Positions 43,985 to 54,560 of a stretch of DNA of 64,000 nucleotides are shown here, piece by piece (positions within the stretch are counted from its first letter, which is position 1; every line of letters begins with the position of its first letter). The notes under the pieces are model-generated. The model was given only the letters and a program-made list of their open reading frames with translations, was not told the DNA's origin and did not search any database. The stretch is from Muscardinus avellanarius. Taxonomy: Eukaryota > Chordata > Mammalia > Rodentia > Gliridae. The stretch is taken from the NCBI GenBank assembly GCA_963383645.1, contig OY726563.1, positions 41,930,331 to 41,994,330 of the forward strand. The letters are read 5' to 3'. A program made the translations under genes and the position numbers.

Positions 43985-44507
43985 TAAGGCCGGCCTCAGC
44001 AGTTTAGCAAAATGCTTGGGAACTTAGTGAGACCTTGTTTCAAAACAAAATAAGCTGGGCATAGTGGCGCATGCTTGTAATCCCAGCATTCGGGAGGCTG
44101 AGACCAGAGGATCGTGGCTCGTGGACAGCCTCAGCTACTTAGTGAGGCCCTCTGCAATTAGTGAGACCCTGTTTCAAAATAAAGAATAAAAAATAGGGCA
44201 GGGGTGTAGCTTGGAGGTCAAATGCCCCTGGGTTCCATTCTTAGACCCACAAAAAATTAAAAAGGTCTGTGCATTTGTGTGCGTGTGTTTGTGTGTTTGT
44301 ATACATATACTCAGCAATTTAGCAAGACCCTCAGAAACTTAGTGTGACCCTGTTTCAAAACAAAAATAAAAAGGTCTAGGTTTGTGTATGTATATGTGTA
44401 CATATACATACTTGGGAGGCTGAGACAGGAAGATCTCAGGTTTGAGGACAGCCTCAGCAACTTATCGAAACCCTCAGCAACTTAGACCCTGTTTCAAATA
44501 AATAAAA
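43985..44507 (+). mobile_element. Cluster of B1 pieces and one B1-ID dimer
   Basis: B1 43985-44050, dimer 44052-44251, short B1 pieces 44305-44372 and 44408-44507 with TG/TATA-rich spacers. Confidence 0.7.
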
Positions 44508-44514
44508 ACTAAAG

Positions 44515-44670
44515 TCAATCAGTAAGCCAAACATGAGAAGGAGGGAGGAGAGAGGGAACGGGATAGGAATTGGGTAAGGGCTAAGTAAGTAATGTGTGCA
44601 TGTATGCTTCTACTACCATCTTGTACCCCATTAAGATGTATGACTACAATGCACCAATTAAAAATTATAT
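44515..44670 (+). mobile_element. L1 3' UTR fragment, sense
   Basis: AAGCCAAACATGAGAAGGAG, a purine-rich tract and the end ACTACAATGCACCAATTAAA. It is homologous to the antisense copy at 61790-61948. Copy B of the chimeric L1 is inserted in its tail. Confidence 0.65.
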
Positions 44671-44673
44671 GTA

Positions 44674-47455
44674 GACTTCCGGGAAGATGGCAACCGAGAA
44701 AAGCGGGGCTTAAGAACCCCGCTAACAACCAATCTCCATTACCACAAAATCAGCGCCTTTCATAGCCAGAAAACACCATCACCAGAGAAACAAAAAAATC
44801 ACCAGGCTCCAGAGAGAAAGCGGACTGAGAACAGAGCTCAGAGCCACAGAGGAGATACACCGGCCTCACGCCCGAGAACGTGGCAGCAGCGCCATACTGC
44901 CGGCGGCAGCGGCAAGTTCGCCGGACGGCCACAGCAAGCCGAGGTGAGCCGCTGCAGAACAGCAAGGCGGGATTTTTCAGCGCAGGGAATATGTAAAGCT
45001 CCCAGTAGCTGAGCTCAGCACACGCTGCAGGCACTCAGAGTGGAACTCAAAACCAAGAAGAAATAAGCCAGCCTCACGGCCGAGGGCGTAGCAGCGGCAC
45101 CATATTGACACCGGCGGCAGTAGCAACGAATTCACCAAGTCCAGTACAGCTACATCTGGGAACTCAAAAACAGTGAGTCAAATTGCGGGCCACAGAGGAG
45201 AAATCCCAGTACTGTACTCCCTGGGACTTGACCCAGTGGGGGAGTGGTGGTGGCAGAGATATCACACCATAGGAGAACGTGCAACCTGGCACCCCCCCAT
45301 AGTTTAAAGCAGCCTCTATCGACTCCCTGGGTCGGAGACTCTGTGATACAACCCAGTAAAGGAGTAGTGGGATCTGAGATACTACAGACTCGAGATCCAG
45401 AGCACCTTAAGTGAAGTCATAGTGAACCAAGGGAAGAACCCAGAGAAGGCACAAACTTTCGAAATCATGGGAAAGAGGAATAACACTGGAGCAATAAATG
45501 CCCACAACCCCACAACATCAGAACCCGATAAAACAGAAAATCAGAGATTTCTAGAAGATCAAATCAGGAAAATAACTGTAGAAATAATAGAGGTGCTTCG
45601 AAAAGAACTCAGAGAGAGCCAAAAAGAGATAAAAGATGCAATTAATGAAGTAAAGGCCTCAATTCAAAGCACAAACAACCTATTAGACCACATGGAGAAC
45701 AGAAACTCGCTCTTAGAAGACGAACATTCCAAAAATGAACGCATAGTTTCTAATCTAGAAAAAAATATCCAAGAGCAGGAATCTGACATTGAAGAAATAT
45801 GGGCCCATTTTAAGAGAGCTAACCTAAGAATAATTGGAATAGAGGAGGGAAAAGAAAGTGAAACCAAAGGGATCAACAATCTCTTCAAGGAAGTAATAGC
45901 AGAAAATTTTCCAAACATAGAGCAAGAGGTTGATACACAGATCCAGGAAACTTATAGAACTCCCTTTAGACAGGATCGGAGAAGAGGATCCCCACGCCAC
46001 ATAATTGTCAGAATGACCAATGTGGAAGCCAAGCAGAGAATCTTAAAGGCAACAAAAACAAAGGGCCAAGTGGCATTCAGAGGCAAACCAATTAGAATCA
46101 CTCCAGACTTCCCAAACCAAGTCATGAGAGCCAGAAGGGCTTGGAGTAACATATTCCAAACTCTGAAAGAAAACAACTTCCAGCCAAAAATTTCCTATCC
46201 AGCAAAACTTTCTATCAAATTAGATGGAGAAATAAGAAGCTTCCATGTCAAACAGAAACTGAAGGAATTTATGTCTTCAAAACCAGCGCTAGAGAAAATA
46301 CTCAAAGAGATTAACTACATAGAAGAAATAGGTAACACACACCAGAACCAGAGAAACAAGAGTTTCCATCCAACAGACAACTAAGATGGGTTATCTGTGG
46401 AGATTCATTATTTATGTTAGTCTTTTACCTATCTCTAAATTGTATTGTTTGCCTTTATTGTTGTTAATTTTTAGGATTTCTAGTTGGAATATTAATATAC
46501 CTTCAGATATAGCATTTGGAAATATTTTATCCCATTCTATTAGTAACTTTTAACTCTGTTTACATTGTCTTTGGATATACAATTTTTTTTATTTTTTAGG
46601 GAGTTTGTATACTCTTCTGTTGCCTGTGCCATTGAAATCATATCCAAGAAATCACTGCCAATTTCAATGTTGTGAGGTTTTATGACCCAGATTTTCTTCT
46701 AAAAGTTTATAGTCTTAAGATTTATATTTAGGTCTTTTATCTATTTTGAGTTAATACTTGTATATGGGATTAGGTAAGGGTTCAATTTTATTCTTTTCCA
46801 TGTAATTATTATTTTTCAACAATATTTAGTTAAAAGATTATTATTTCCACCACCAAATGTTCGTGGAAACCTTGTCAAAAATAACTTGATAATATAGGGA
46901 AGAATTTAGCTCTAGGCTTGTATTTAACTCCAATGGTTTATATATCTGCCTTTAGAACAGTACTACACTGATTCAATTATTGTAACTTTATATGGTTTGA
47001 AATCAGAAAATATATATCTTCTAGCTTTGTGCTTTTTCAAGATCGTTTTGGGTATCTAGAATCCATATTCCATATTAGGATAGATTTTTTTTGAAAAATA
47101 AATATATAAATATATGATAGTTTCACCTAAAAAATAGAAAAAAAATATTCTCTGGTAAGAAAGAAAGCAAAAAGAAATATTGAAATGTTATCTTTAAGTC
47201 ATCAAAAGCTTGGTATCAGACAAATGAAACTGTTATGTGAGATTATCATTTTTAATTTTAGATAAATTGCTATAATACTAGATGTCAACCACTAAGCCAA
47301 GCATGGGAAGGAGGGATGGGGAGGGAATGGGGTAGGGATCGGGTAGGGGCTAACTGGGTGATGCGTGCATGTATGTCTACAAAAGTTTGTTTCCCACTAT
47401 GATGTATGAATACAGTGCACCAATAAAAAATAAAAAAAATAAAAATAAACAATTA
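44674..47455 (+). mobile_element. Chimeric L1 derivative, copy B (ORF1-only)
   Basis: Plus-strand copy: 5' UTR from GACTTCCGGGAAGATGGCAA (44674), ORF1 (45467-46384), a reversed ORF2 fragment (about 46390-47110), an L1 3' UTR piece (about 47285-47430) and an A-rich tail (to 47455). Its target-site duplication AAAAATTATATGTA (44660-44673 and 47456-47469) differs from that of copy A, so the two are separate insertions. It landed in the A-tail of an earlier L1 3' end at 44515-44670. Confidence 0.85.
45467..46384 (+). CDS. L1 ORF1 protein, intact, copy B
   Basis: 305 codons from ATG at 45467 to TAA at 46382-46384, with the same domain order as the copy at 39788-40705. The two differ at roughly 15 residues, for example R to L in the segment NNLLDHMEN and V for D near RSFHVKQ. 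Two intact ORF1 frames with no adjacent ORF2 is the odd feature. Confidence 0.85.
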   Translation: MGKRNNTGAINAHNPTTSEPDKTENQRFLEDQIRKITVEIIEVLRKELRESQKEIKDAINEVKASIQSTNNLLDHMENRNSLLEDEHSKNERIVSNLEKNIQEQESDIEEIWAHFKRANLRIIGIEEGKESETKGINNLFKEVIAENFPNIEQEVDTQIQETYRTPFRQDRRRGSPRHIIVRMTNVEAKQRILKATKTKGQVAFRGKPIRITPDFPNQVMRARRAWSNIFQTLKENNFQPKISYPAKLSIKLDGEIRSFHVKQKLKEFMSSKPALEKILKEINYIEEIGNTHQNQRNKSFHPTDN

Positions 47456-47495
47456 AAAAATTATATGTATATATGTGTGTGTATGTGTGTGTGTG

Positions 47496-47560
47496 TGGCT
47501 GGGGATGTAGCATGGAGGTAGACTGCTCTTGGGATCAATCCCCAGTACCCCCACTCCAAA
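47496..47560 (+). mobile_element. Isolated ID unit
   Basis: GGCTGGGGATGTAGCATGGA to CCCCAGTACC, after a short TG repeat just past copy B. Confidence 0.75.
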
Positions 47561-47894
47561 AAAAGAACAGGGTTCATAATTGAAAGTAGAAGTAATAGTA
47601 AGAGTGGGGCCAAGTGATGGCACTACTTAAAACAGCTGCAGACGTGTTTAGTCCCCAAATTATTTTTGTACCATTTCACAATAAAGATAAAAGAAATACA
47701 ACACTGGACTTAATGTTTATTTCACTTAGGCAGTTCCAAGTATGACAATACTATTTCAGATAGCCTTGTATTCAGGATATCATTTTGAACAAGAACATTT
47801 AAGTGACACTTGAAAATAATTTTCTTTCATCTCTTAGGTTTTACTGTTTTTTTGTTTTCCTTTACTAAAAGCATATACAACTTTTTTACAATGT

Positions 47895-48130
47895 CTATTT
47901 TTAAAAAATTTTTATTGGTGCACAGGGAAATGGATGGAACTGGAGGACATTATGCTAAGCGAGATTTTTCAGTCACAAAAAATAAGAAGTCAGATGTTTT
48001 CTCTAATATGTGAAAGCTAAGGTGAAATGGATCATAGGGGAACTCTAGAAGAAAAAGGAAATCCTATAGAGGAGCAAACAAGACAATTTAATGAGGGGAT
48101 GGGAGGGAGGAAGAAGGAAATTCTCTTTTA
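47895..48130 (+). mobile_element. L1 3' fragment with tiny inverted head
   Basis: 47906-47922 is the antisense L1 terminus (TTTTTATTGGTGCAC). It is joined directly to sense L1 sequence from 47924 (AGGGAAATGGATGGAACTGG) running to about 48125. Another inversion junction, very short on one side. Confidence 0.5.
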
Positions 48131-48171
48131 CTTTCTGTTTAAAACTACCTTTATATTTGATTATATTTATT

Positions 48172-48377
48172 TTATTTGTAATACTGGGGATTGAACTCGT
48201 GGCATTCTACCTTTGAGTTACTCCCCCAGCCCTATTTTTAATTCTTTAGTTTGAAACAGGGTCTCACTAAGTTGCGGAGGGCATTGCTAAGTAGCAGAGG
48301 CTGGCTTCGAACCTGGATCCTCCTGTCTTAGCCTTTCAAGTACTGGAATTACAAGCATGTGCTACCACACCTGGCTA
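48172..48377 (-). mobile_element. B1-ID SINE
   Basis: Reverse dimer; AAAACTACCTTTA flanks the insertion. Confidence 0.95.
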
Positions 48378-48645
48378 AAACTACCTTTAAAGAGATTCAG
48401 TGTATTTATTCTTTTCTGAACTTGAATAGTCTCATTTTCTCTAGTACTACTAGAGAGAGTGGTACAACATGGCTAAAATATACTCTTAGGAAAATCATTG
48501 CATATTTTTAACATTCCTGAAAGTTCATCTTCAAAATAGGTACAGAGGTCTAACAGTATATAAATCGCTGGATTAACCCTTAGAGTTCTTGTTTTAGTCC
48601 ATTTTATAAAACCACAAACTGTGGTAGCCTTTGTTTGCTTTTTTT

Positions 48646-48830
48646 GGGGGGGGTACTAGGGATTGAACCCAGGGACATTCTACCACTGAACTATACCCCC
48701 AGTCCTATTTTTTATTCTTTATTTTGAAGCAGGGTCTCACAAAGTAGCTGAGGCTGGCTACGAACCTGAGATCCTCCTATCTCAGCTTCCCAAGTACTAG
48801 GATTACAAGTGTGCATTACTACGCCTGGAT
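48646..48830 (-). mobile_element. B1-ID SINE
   Basis: Reverse dimer with a G-run at its start, ending 73 bp before the last PAGE exon. Confidence 0.9.
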
Positions 48831-48903
48831 CTTTGTTTGCCTTTGATGTCATATAAGTAAAGTTATGTTAAGTAACATCTCAATGGTTACATTTGTATTG
48901 CAG

Positions 48904-48917
48904 GAGAAGGACCATAG
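48904..48917 (+). CDS. PAGE-family gene, last coding segment and stop
   Basis: After a 3' splice site (TTGCAG to 48903) the frame continues with the split Gly codon, then E-G-P and TAG at 48915-48917, giving the typical EAGEGP-like C-terminus. The intron before it is 16.0 kb, long for this family, because of L1 and SINE insertions. Confidence 0.85.
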
Positions 48918-49020
48918 GCTTAAACGAAGACAAGATGAAACCACACAGGCTGTTCTTACACTGGAAACTTGACTGTCAGAATTACCCCCAATAAAGTTTT
49001 ACCGTTTCTTCTCCAAAGAA
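48918..49020 (+). terminator. PAGE-family 3' UTR and poly(A) signal
   Basis: AATAAA occurs at 48990-48995, about 73 bp after the stop, followed within 40 bp by T/GT-rich sequence (near 49029-49045). A short 3' UTR is normal for PAGE genes. The cleavage site is estimated. Confidence 0.75.
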
Positions 49021-49102
49021 GACCTACATGTCTTTTGTTTATCATATTCTTTGCTAGTTGATGCTATTTAAATACATATCTTGTTTGAAATTTTATATTT
49101 CT

Positions 49103-49306
49103 GTCCGGTGTGCTGGTGCACACTTGTAATGCCCATACTTGGGAGTCTGAGACAAGAGGATTGCACATTTGTGGCCAGCCTCAACACCTTAGCAAGGTTT
49201 TTCACAACTTAGTGTGACCTTGTTTCAAAATAAAAGAATAAAATAGTGCATGGAGTGTAGCCCAGAGGTAGAATGTCCCTGGGTTCCATCCCTAATACCA
49301 CACACA
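49103..49306 (+). mobile_element. B1-ID SINE
   Basis: Diverged complete dimer just past the PAGE 3' end. Confidence 0.85.
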
Positions 49307-49309
49307 AAA

Positions 49310-50270
49310 AAAATTATATTTGAGGTGGTATATATGGACCTAATTTCTATCCAGAACTCTTGCTAAATATGGTTATTAATTTGCAAATTTTATCTCTGGA
49401 TCCTTTTCAGCATACACAAATCATTTGTGAATGAGAATAGTTTTATTTCTGCCATTTTAAATGTTATACCTTTTATTTTCTTTTCTTGTTTTATGACATT
49501 GGACAGACCTAACCAGTATGATATTGAATAGATTTCGTGATAGTGGACATCTTTGAACCCTGATCAAAAATGGAATTTTTTTTTGTGGCACTGGGGTGGA
49601 ACTCAGAGGCTTTCTACCTCCAGACTATACTCCCAGATCTATTTTATACTTTATTTGGAAACAGGGTCTCACTAAGTTGCTGAGAGCCTCACTAAGTAGC
49701 TGAGGCTGGCTTCGAACCTGCACGATCCTTCTGTCTCAGCCTCCCAAGCGTGGGGATTACAAGCGTGTGCCACCATGCCCGGCTAGAAAATAGAATTTTA
49801 AAAACATTTTTCCACGGTGTTTATCTTTGTCATAGATACAGATTAACAGAGTGAAATTGTTCCATTCTCTTCCTAGTTTGTTGAGAGTATTCATCTTGAA
49901 TATATGTTGAATTTCATCAAATATTGCATCTGATGAGTTGATCATAGCATTCCCTCTTTTATTAATCTGTTAATGTGAATTACATTGAGACATTTCTACA
50001 TTTAAACCAACATTTAATTCCTGGAATAAATACAATTTGGTCCTGAGTAATCTATATCTCAATAATTTGTTTAGGATTTTTATGTACATCCTCATGAGTT
50101 ACATTAGCCTCTGCTTTTATTTCACATATCATTGTTGGATTTTGGGCTCAAGGTTATTGCTAGCTTTATAAAATGAGATGTGAAACCTCTTTTTATTCTC
50201 TGGAAATGAGGTCTCCACACATGTATGAGTAATAAAAGGCTGGGCTTTCCTAGGATGAGGTGCTTCTCAA
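49310..50270 (-). mobile_element. Old L1M ORF2 fragment, antisense
   Basis: Antisense to L1 ORF2 (TGTTTTATGACATTGGACAG, TGATAGTGGACATCTTTGAA, GTTGGATTTTGGGCTCAAGG). A SINE at 49578-49788 interrupts it. Confidence 0.6.
49578..49788 (-). mobile_element. B1-ID SINE
   Basis: Reverse dimer in antisense L1M. Confidence 0.9.
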
Positions 50271-50683
50271 TTCTTGCTCTTTTTTATGATTGGACTCTAC
50301 TTAATTGGCGGAGACAAAGGGTAGATCTGGGTTGCCATCCTTTCAAACTTGAAAAGGCCGATCTTCCCTGCAAGCTGTCTCTAATGATGTTGTGACTCAG
50401 CTACCTGCTCCTGTCTCTATGCTGATATTATCCTTTTATAAACAGAAAGTTAAAGGGCACTGCTCTATTAATTTTCCTAGATGATTTTGAACTGTGCTGT
50501 CTGGCTGAGGGTGGGCTGACTAGCCCTAGAGCAGTCACGACAGTAGCTCCATTTATTGAGTTCTTCACTAATAACAGGAATCATAATAAAAATCCATTTG
50601 CTGGATGTTCGCTGTGTTAACCACTTCCCAGTGTCAGATTCCATATGTGTACATCCTAATTTAATCCTCATAAAGAAGATGAG

Positions 50684-50902
50684 TTAGCCAAGCATGATGG
50701 CTCACGCTTGTAATCCCAGCATTTGGGATACAGGAGGATCACGGTTTGAGGACAGCCTCAGCTACTTAGTGAGGCCCTTTGCAACTCAGTGTGACCCTGT
50801 TTCAAAATAAAGAATAAAAAATAGGGATGGGGGTGTATCTTGGAGGTAGAATGCCCCTGGGTTCCATCCTCAGTACCACCAAAAAAAAAAAAAAAAAAAA
50901 AA
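50684..50902 (+). mobile_element. B1-ID SINE with A tail
   Basis: Dimer with a small deletion in B1 and about 22 A. Confidence 0.9.
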
Positions 50903-51119
50903 GATGATGAAACAGAGTTTTCAGGAAATTGACAGTGTCTTACTCGGGTAAGAAGCAGATTTGGATATTCTAGTTCTGTTCTCAAAACCCTTGGTCTTTC
51001 CTCAGAATCAAAGCTTCTTTGACAGTTGAATGTGTAAGAACTGATGGTGTACATTATGACTTTAAATGCAATATGATATTTTAATAAAAATTGAATAGTA
51101 ATATATATTATGGTTTGAG

Positions 51120-51720
51120 AAGATGTTATGGTTTTGGAAATTGTCCCTGGGGATCCCTGTTAGGCTCCTGGACACAGTTTCCCCCAAAACATAAAAACAC
51201 CCCACAAAAACCATGGCTTCTTATCCTGAGCTAAGGATAGATATGCAATATCCCAGATTCTTGCTGAAGATTTAAAGAAGTTTATTAAAAAGATAGAAAT
51301 ACCAGAAGATAGTTCAAGGCCAGCCTCAGCAATGTAATGAGGCCCTCTGCAACTCAGTGAGACTGTGTTTAAAAATAAAGAATAAAATAGGGATAGGGGT
51401 GTAGCTCAAAGGTTTCAATCCCCAGAACACCCCACACACATACAATAAAGAAAGGTGGGGAGGAAATAGCGAAGACTCATTTTCTTCAGCAAAATCTTCT
51501 ATTGGTCTGATAGTCACTGTTTTTCTCTGAGAAGCCCTGCCAGCAGCCCTATTACTATATACCGTGACAGCAGGTTACATCTTTACCCTCTCAAAAAACC
51601 TTAAAACAGTTCTGCAGGAAACAGGCCTACACAGAATTCACTCTGCATAGGGAGTGGCAGGAATTATAAACATCAATAATCTATTTCTCTTTCAGAAGTT
51701 TAAAAAAATTTCCTGGTTCT
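51120..51720 (-). mobile_element. Endogenous retroviral LTR (copy 1), probable solo
   Basis: On the minus strand an AATAAA (plus TTTATT at 51281-51286) lies beside a block shared with 55784-55890 (TTAAAGAAGTTTATTAAAAA). The layout, poly(A) signal followed by a U5-like end, fits a retroviral LTR. A truncated SINE is inserted at 51311-51432. No gag, pol or env frame was found nearby. Confidence 0.5.
51311..51432 (+). mobile_element. B1-ID SINE, truncated
   Basis: Starts in mid B1 (AAGGCCAGCCTCAGCAATG) and lies in LTR copy 1. Confidence 0.8.
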
Positions 51721-51830
51721 AGCTGGGCATGGTTATATGCATCTGTAGTCCCAGCTATCCGGGAGGCTGAGGCAGGAGGATGCTCAAACTCAGTAGTTTG
51801 AGTTTAGTCCAGGCAACCTAGTGAGACTCT
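51720..51830 (+). mobile_element. Old B1-like monomer
   Basis: GCTGGGCATGGTTATATGCA and GGAGGCTGAGGCAGGAGGAT; closer to the proto-B1 type, without ID. Confidence 0.7.
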
Positions 51831-52055
51831 CCAAATTTTCTGACCCAAAAGGACTAAAAAAATCTGTGGTTCAAATAAAGAGTGAGACAAAATGCAAGGG
51901 TATCCCAATTTACTCTAAATATATGGAGAGGTACTTAGGTTGTGAAATTGGGTGAAAGGAACCCCAGGAACTTACTGAGGCAAAGTTACCTGGGTCCCGC
52001 CCACACATTCTTCTTAATGGCTATAACATAACCATGGATTTTCATCCTAGGTTTT

Positions 52056-52263
52056 TTTCCCTCAGTACTGAGGATTGAACCCAAGGGCATTATACCCCTG
52101 AACTATACCCCAGTCCTATTTTTTAATTTTTTATTTTGAAACAGGGTCTCACTAAGTTGAGGAGGGCCTCACTAAGTTGCTGAGGCTGGCCATGAACCTG
52201 AGATCATCCTGTCTCAGCCTTCCAAGCACTGGGATTACAATCATGCTCCAGCATGCCTGGCTC
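52056..52263 (-). mobile_element. B1-ID SINE
   Basis: Reverse complete dimer. Confidence 0.9.
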
Positions 52264-52433
52264 CTAGTTTTGACACACTGACCTGTCATGGTGGAAAAGG
52301 TACCACCTTTGGGTCAGATTCCCCACTGCTAAAGTAGCAATTACAGTATTGCAATGATTATGATGAAAATAAGTGAGAATGTTTGCCATAGGGGATATTG
52401 CACTCTGGGGGCACAGGCACATTCAAAAGAACA

Positions 52434-52626
52434 GGCTGGGTTCAGTGGTACAGGCCTGTAATCCCAGTTCTTGAGAGGCTGAGATGAGGGATCACAGGTT
52501 TGAAACCAACCTCAGCAATTTAGTGAGGCCCTCTTCAACTTATTGAGATCCTGTTTCAAACTTAAAAACAAAATAGGGCTGGGGGTATAGCTCAGACATA
52601 GAATGCCCTTGGGTTCAATCCCTAGT

Positions 52627-52672
<46 letters not shown>

Positions 52673-52740
52673 GTAAAATTTAGCTGGGTATGTAGGTTGG
52701 AGATGGAACGCCTTTGGGTTCAATCTCCAGTAGCAATAAA
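52434..52740 (+). mobile_element. B1-ID SINE, AC repeat, then ID unit
   Basis: Dimer 52434-52628 and a separate ID 52682-52738. Confidence 0.85.
52628..52671 (+). repeat. (AC)n microsatellite
   Basis: About 21 AC units, at the tail of the SINE ending at 52628. Confidence 0.95.
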
Positions 52741-53150
52741 CAAACAAACCAACAAGAAAACAAACAGAAGAGCAGCTGGAGAATAAAAGAGGAACATAGG
52801 TAAGGGGTACATACACACCAACAGTGAATAGAGTTGCTAAAAAGCAGGAAGAATATAAGGAGAGAAGCCTCATGCGTTGATGGCAATCTACTGCACTTCC
52901 CATATCTGCTGACCACTAGGTTCATGTACTTGATTCTTTAGGTATAAGACTGACTGACATTTGTGCCTCACATTTAAAACTAAAATGGCCAGATCAGCAG
53001 TGTTTTGTTTATTCAAAAAAGATTTACTGAGGGCCTAGTCTATTCATTAGCTCCTCTATATGAGGAGACTTCAGTGAATTAGCCAATGCAGCTCTTAACT
53101 GAGGGTTAGTGTGAGAAGAGTAGTGTCCAAGATAGGTTATAAAAATAGGG
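52741..53150. other. Intergenic sequence, nothing recognised
   Basis: No SINE or LINE signature seen. Confidence 0.5.
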
Positions 53151-53151
53151 A

Positions 53152-53349
53152 GTAGCCGGGTGTGGTGGCCCACGCTTGTAATCCCAGCACTTGGGAGGCT
53201 GAGATGGGAGGATTGCACAGGTTCAAAGCCAGCCTCAGCTACTTAGTGAGGCTCTCAGCAACTGAGTGAGACCCTGTTTGCAAATAAAATATAAAATAGG
53301 GCTGGGAGTATAGCCCAGAGGTAGAAGGTCCCTGGGTCCCATCCCTAGT

Positions 53350-53352
<3 letters not shown>
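53152..53352 (+). mobile_element. B1-ID SINE
   Basis: Complete dimer with an AC-repeat tail. Confidence 0.9.

Positions 53353-53393
<41 letters not shown>
53352..53393 (+). repeat. (AC)n microsatellite
   Basis: About 20 AC units from the tail of the SINE at 53152-53352. The AGTAAAAC end matches that at 52628. Confidence 0.95.
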
Positions 53394-53394
<1 letters not shown>

Positions 53395-53409
53395 GGGAGT
53401 CCACTGGTA

Positions 53410-53502
53410 GTAGATCATTAAGTTGCTGAGGCTTGCCTTGAACCTACCATCAGCCTGTCTCAGCCTCTTGGATTACAAGTATGCCTCACAATGCCCGGCT
53501 TA
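53410..53502 (-). mobile_element. B1 fragment
   Basis: Reverse B1 half only. Confidence 0.75.
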
Positions 53503-54133
53503 TACTCAGTAAAGGTGTCCTTCTCCAATGGAGTCACACATCTATATTCTCCCAGCAATGATTTGTGATAAACGAGAGAAGCTCACCTGATGTTTAGGAT
53601 TTTTTCTGGATGAGAGGCACCTAGGCATGCAAAGCTTGTGTGACTGACCTTAGCTACTCAGCCCCCAACCCCCAGAGCAAAACCAGATAGTGATCCTAAA
53701 TCACATGGTTAAGACCAACTTATCTGGGTCCACTGGTACAGCTGGAGGCCTAAGTTTGTAAGCAAAACAAACATTCTTATCAGACAGAATATTCTGAGGG
53801 CTCAGAGGTTATCTCCTAGACCAGCCAAGGGCCAGGCTTTCTGAGCTAACTGGTTCCTGCACATTGCCTCTAAGAGAACAGACATATGCAGAGAGATTTT
53901 CTCCAATCTCTCATTTACAATGTGGTATTCCCAGTAAACAGATTGCTGGGTTAATAATAGCTATATGTGATTAAGTAGGGAACATGTGTCAGCAGTGCTA
54001 AAAAACATAACCAAAACTTGTCTGAGCATAAACTAGAAAAGCTTAGAAGACCTAGGAATGATTGACACAGGATACAAGTGCTTGACACTCACAGGGTTTA
54101 ATGAGCAGAGAACCATCCAGAAGATTATGGCAG
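53503..54133. other. Intergenic sequence, possibly old LTR
   Basis: Non-repetitive by eye. The part 53760-53880 has a general LTR-like composition, but no family could be named. Confidence 0.35.
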
Positions 54134-54190
54134 AAGAAGTTAATGAGAGCATGGTTCAGAGGCAAGGAGTGACTAAAGAAGGGTCCGTTA

Positions 54191-54281
54191 AACCAGCGAG
54201 GCTGGCTTCAAACCTGCATGATCCTCCTGTGTCCGCTTCCCAAGCGCTGGGATTACAAGCATGCACCACCAGCCTGGCTTT
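54191..54281 (-). mobile_element. B1 fragment
   Basis: Reverse B1 with the sequence AAGCGCTGGGATTACAAGCA, truncated at its 3' side, inside the possible retrocopy. Confidence 0.8.
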
Positions 54282-54304
54282 GTAAATCTTTTTTAATGTC
54301 TGCC

Positions 54305-54560
54305 TTTTTTAGGGTTAAGACCTCACAATATGATTAGTGAAATTTAAGAGGCAAACGGAAGACCAGAGCTCCACTACCCATTCTCTCCTTTGCACACAGC
54401 AAGAAAAGACCATGTGTCATAATGCAAGAAGGCAACCATGGACAAGCCAGGAAGAGAGCCTTCACCAGGAAACAACTAAGCTCTGAACTCAGACTCTTAG
54501 CCTACAGAATTATGAGAAATAAGTTTACATTAATCAAGCCACCCAGTCCATGGTGGGAGA
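54305..54560 (+). mobile_element. MLT1-like LTR fragment, sense
   Basis: AAGCCAGGAAGAGAGCCTTC, CACCAGGAAACAACTAAG and TCAAGCCACCCAGTCCATGG are the usual 3' part of MLT1 LTRs. It lies within the possible retrocopy at 54151-55238. Confidence 0.6.

Larger units (their letters stand above)
36452..43985 (-). mobile_element. Older antisense L1, 5' UTR to ORF2 start, heavily interrupted
   Basis: Pieces in consistent minus-strand order: 5' UTR-like sequence (about 42090-43985), ORF1 N-terminal part (41511-41650), ORF1 C-terminal part (37945-38345, including NFMNRILKASREN and GNQVRITPNIS), and the ORF2 start at 37159 reading MAGNNKYLSIITLNVNGLNS, continuing in the endonuclease region at 36452-36715. 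Copy A of the chimeric element and several SINEs are inserted in it. It has frameshifts and stops and cannot be functional. Confidence 0.7.

Noticed and set aside
38714..47469. The two L1 copies as one inverted segmental duplication
   Set aside because: Each has its own target duplication, and flanking sequences differ right outside the element: old L1 ORF1 for one, an L1 3' tail for the other.
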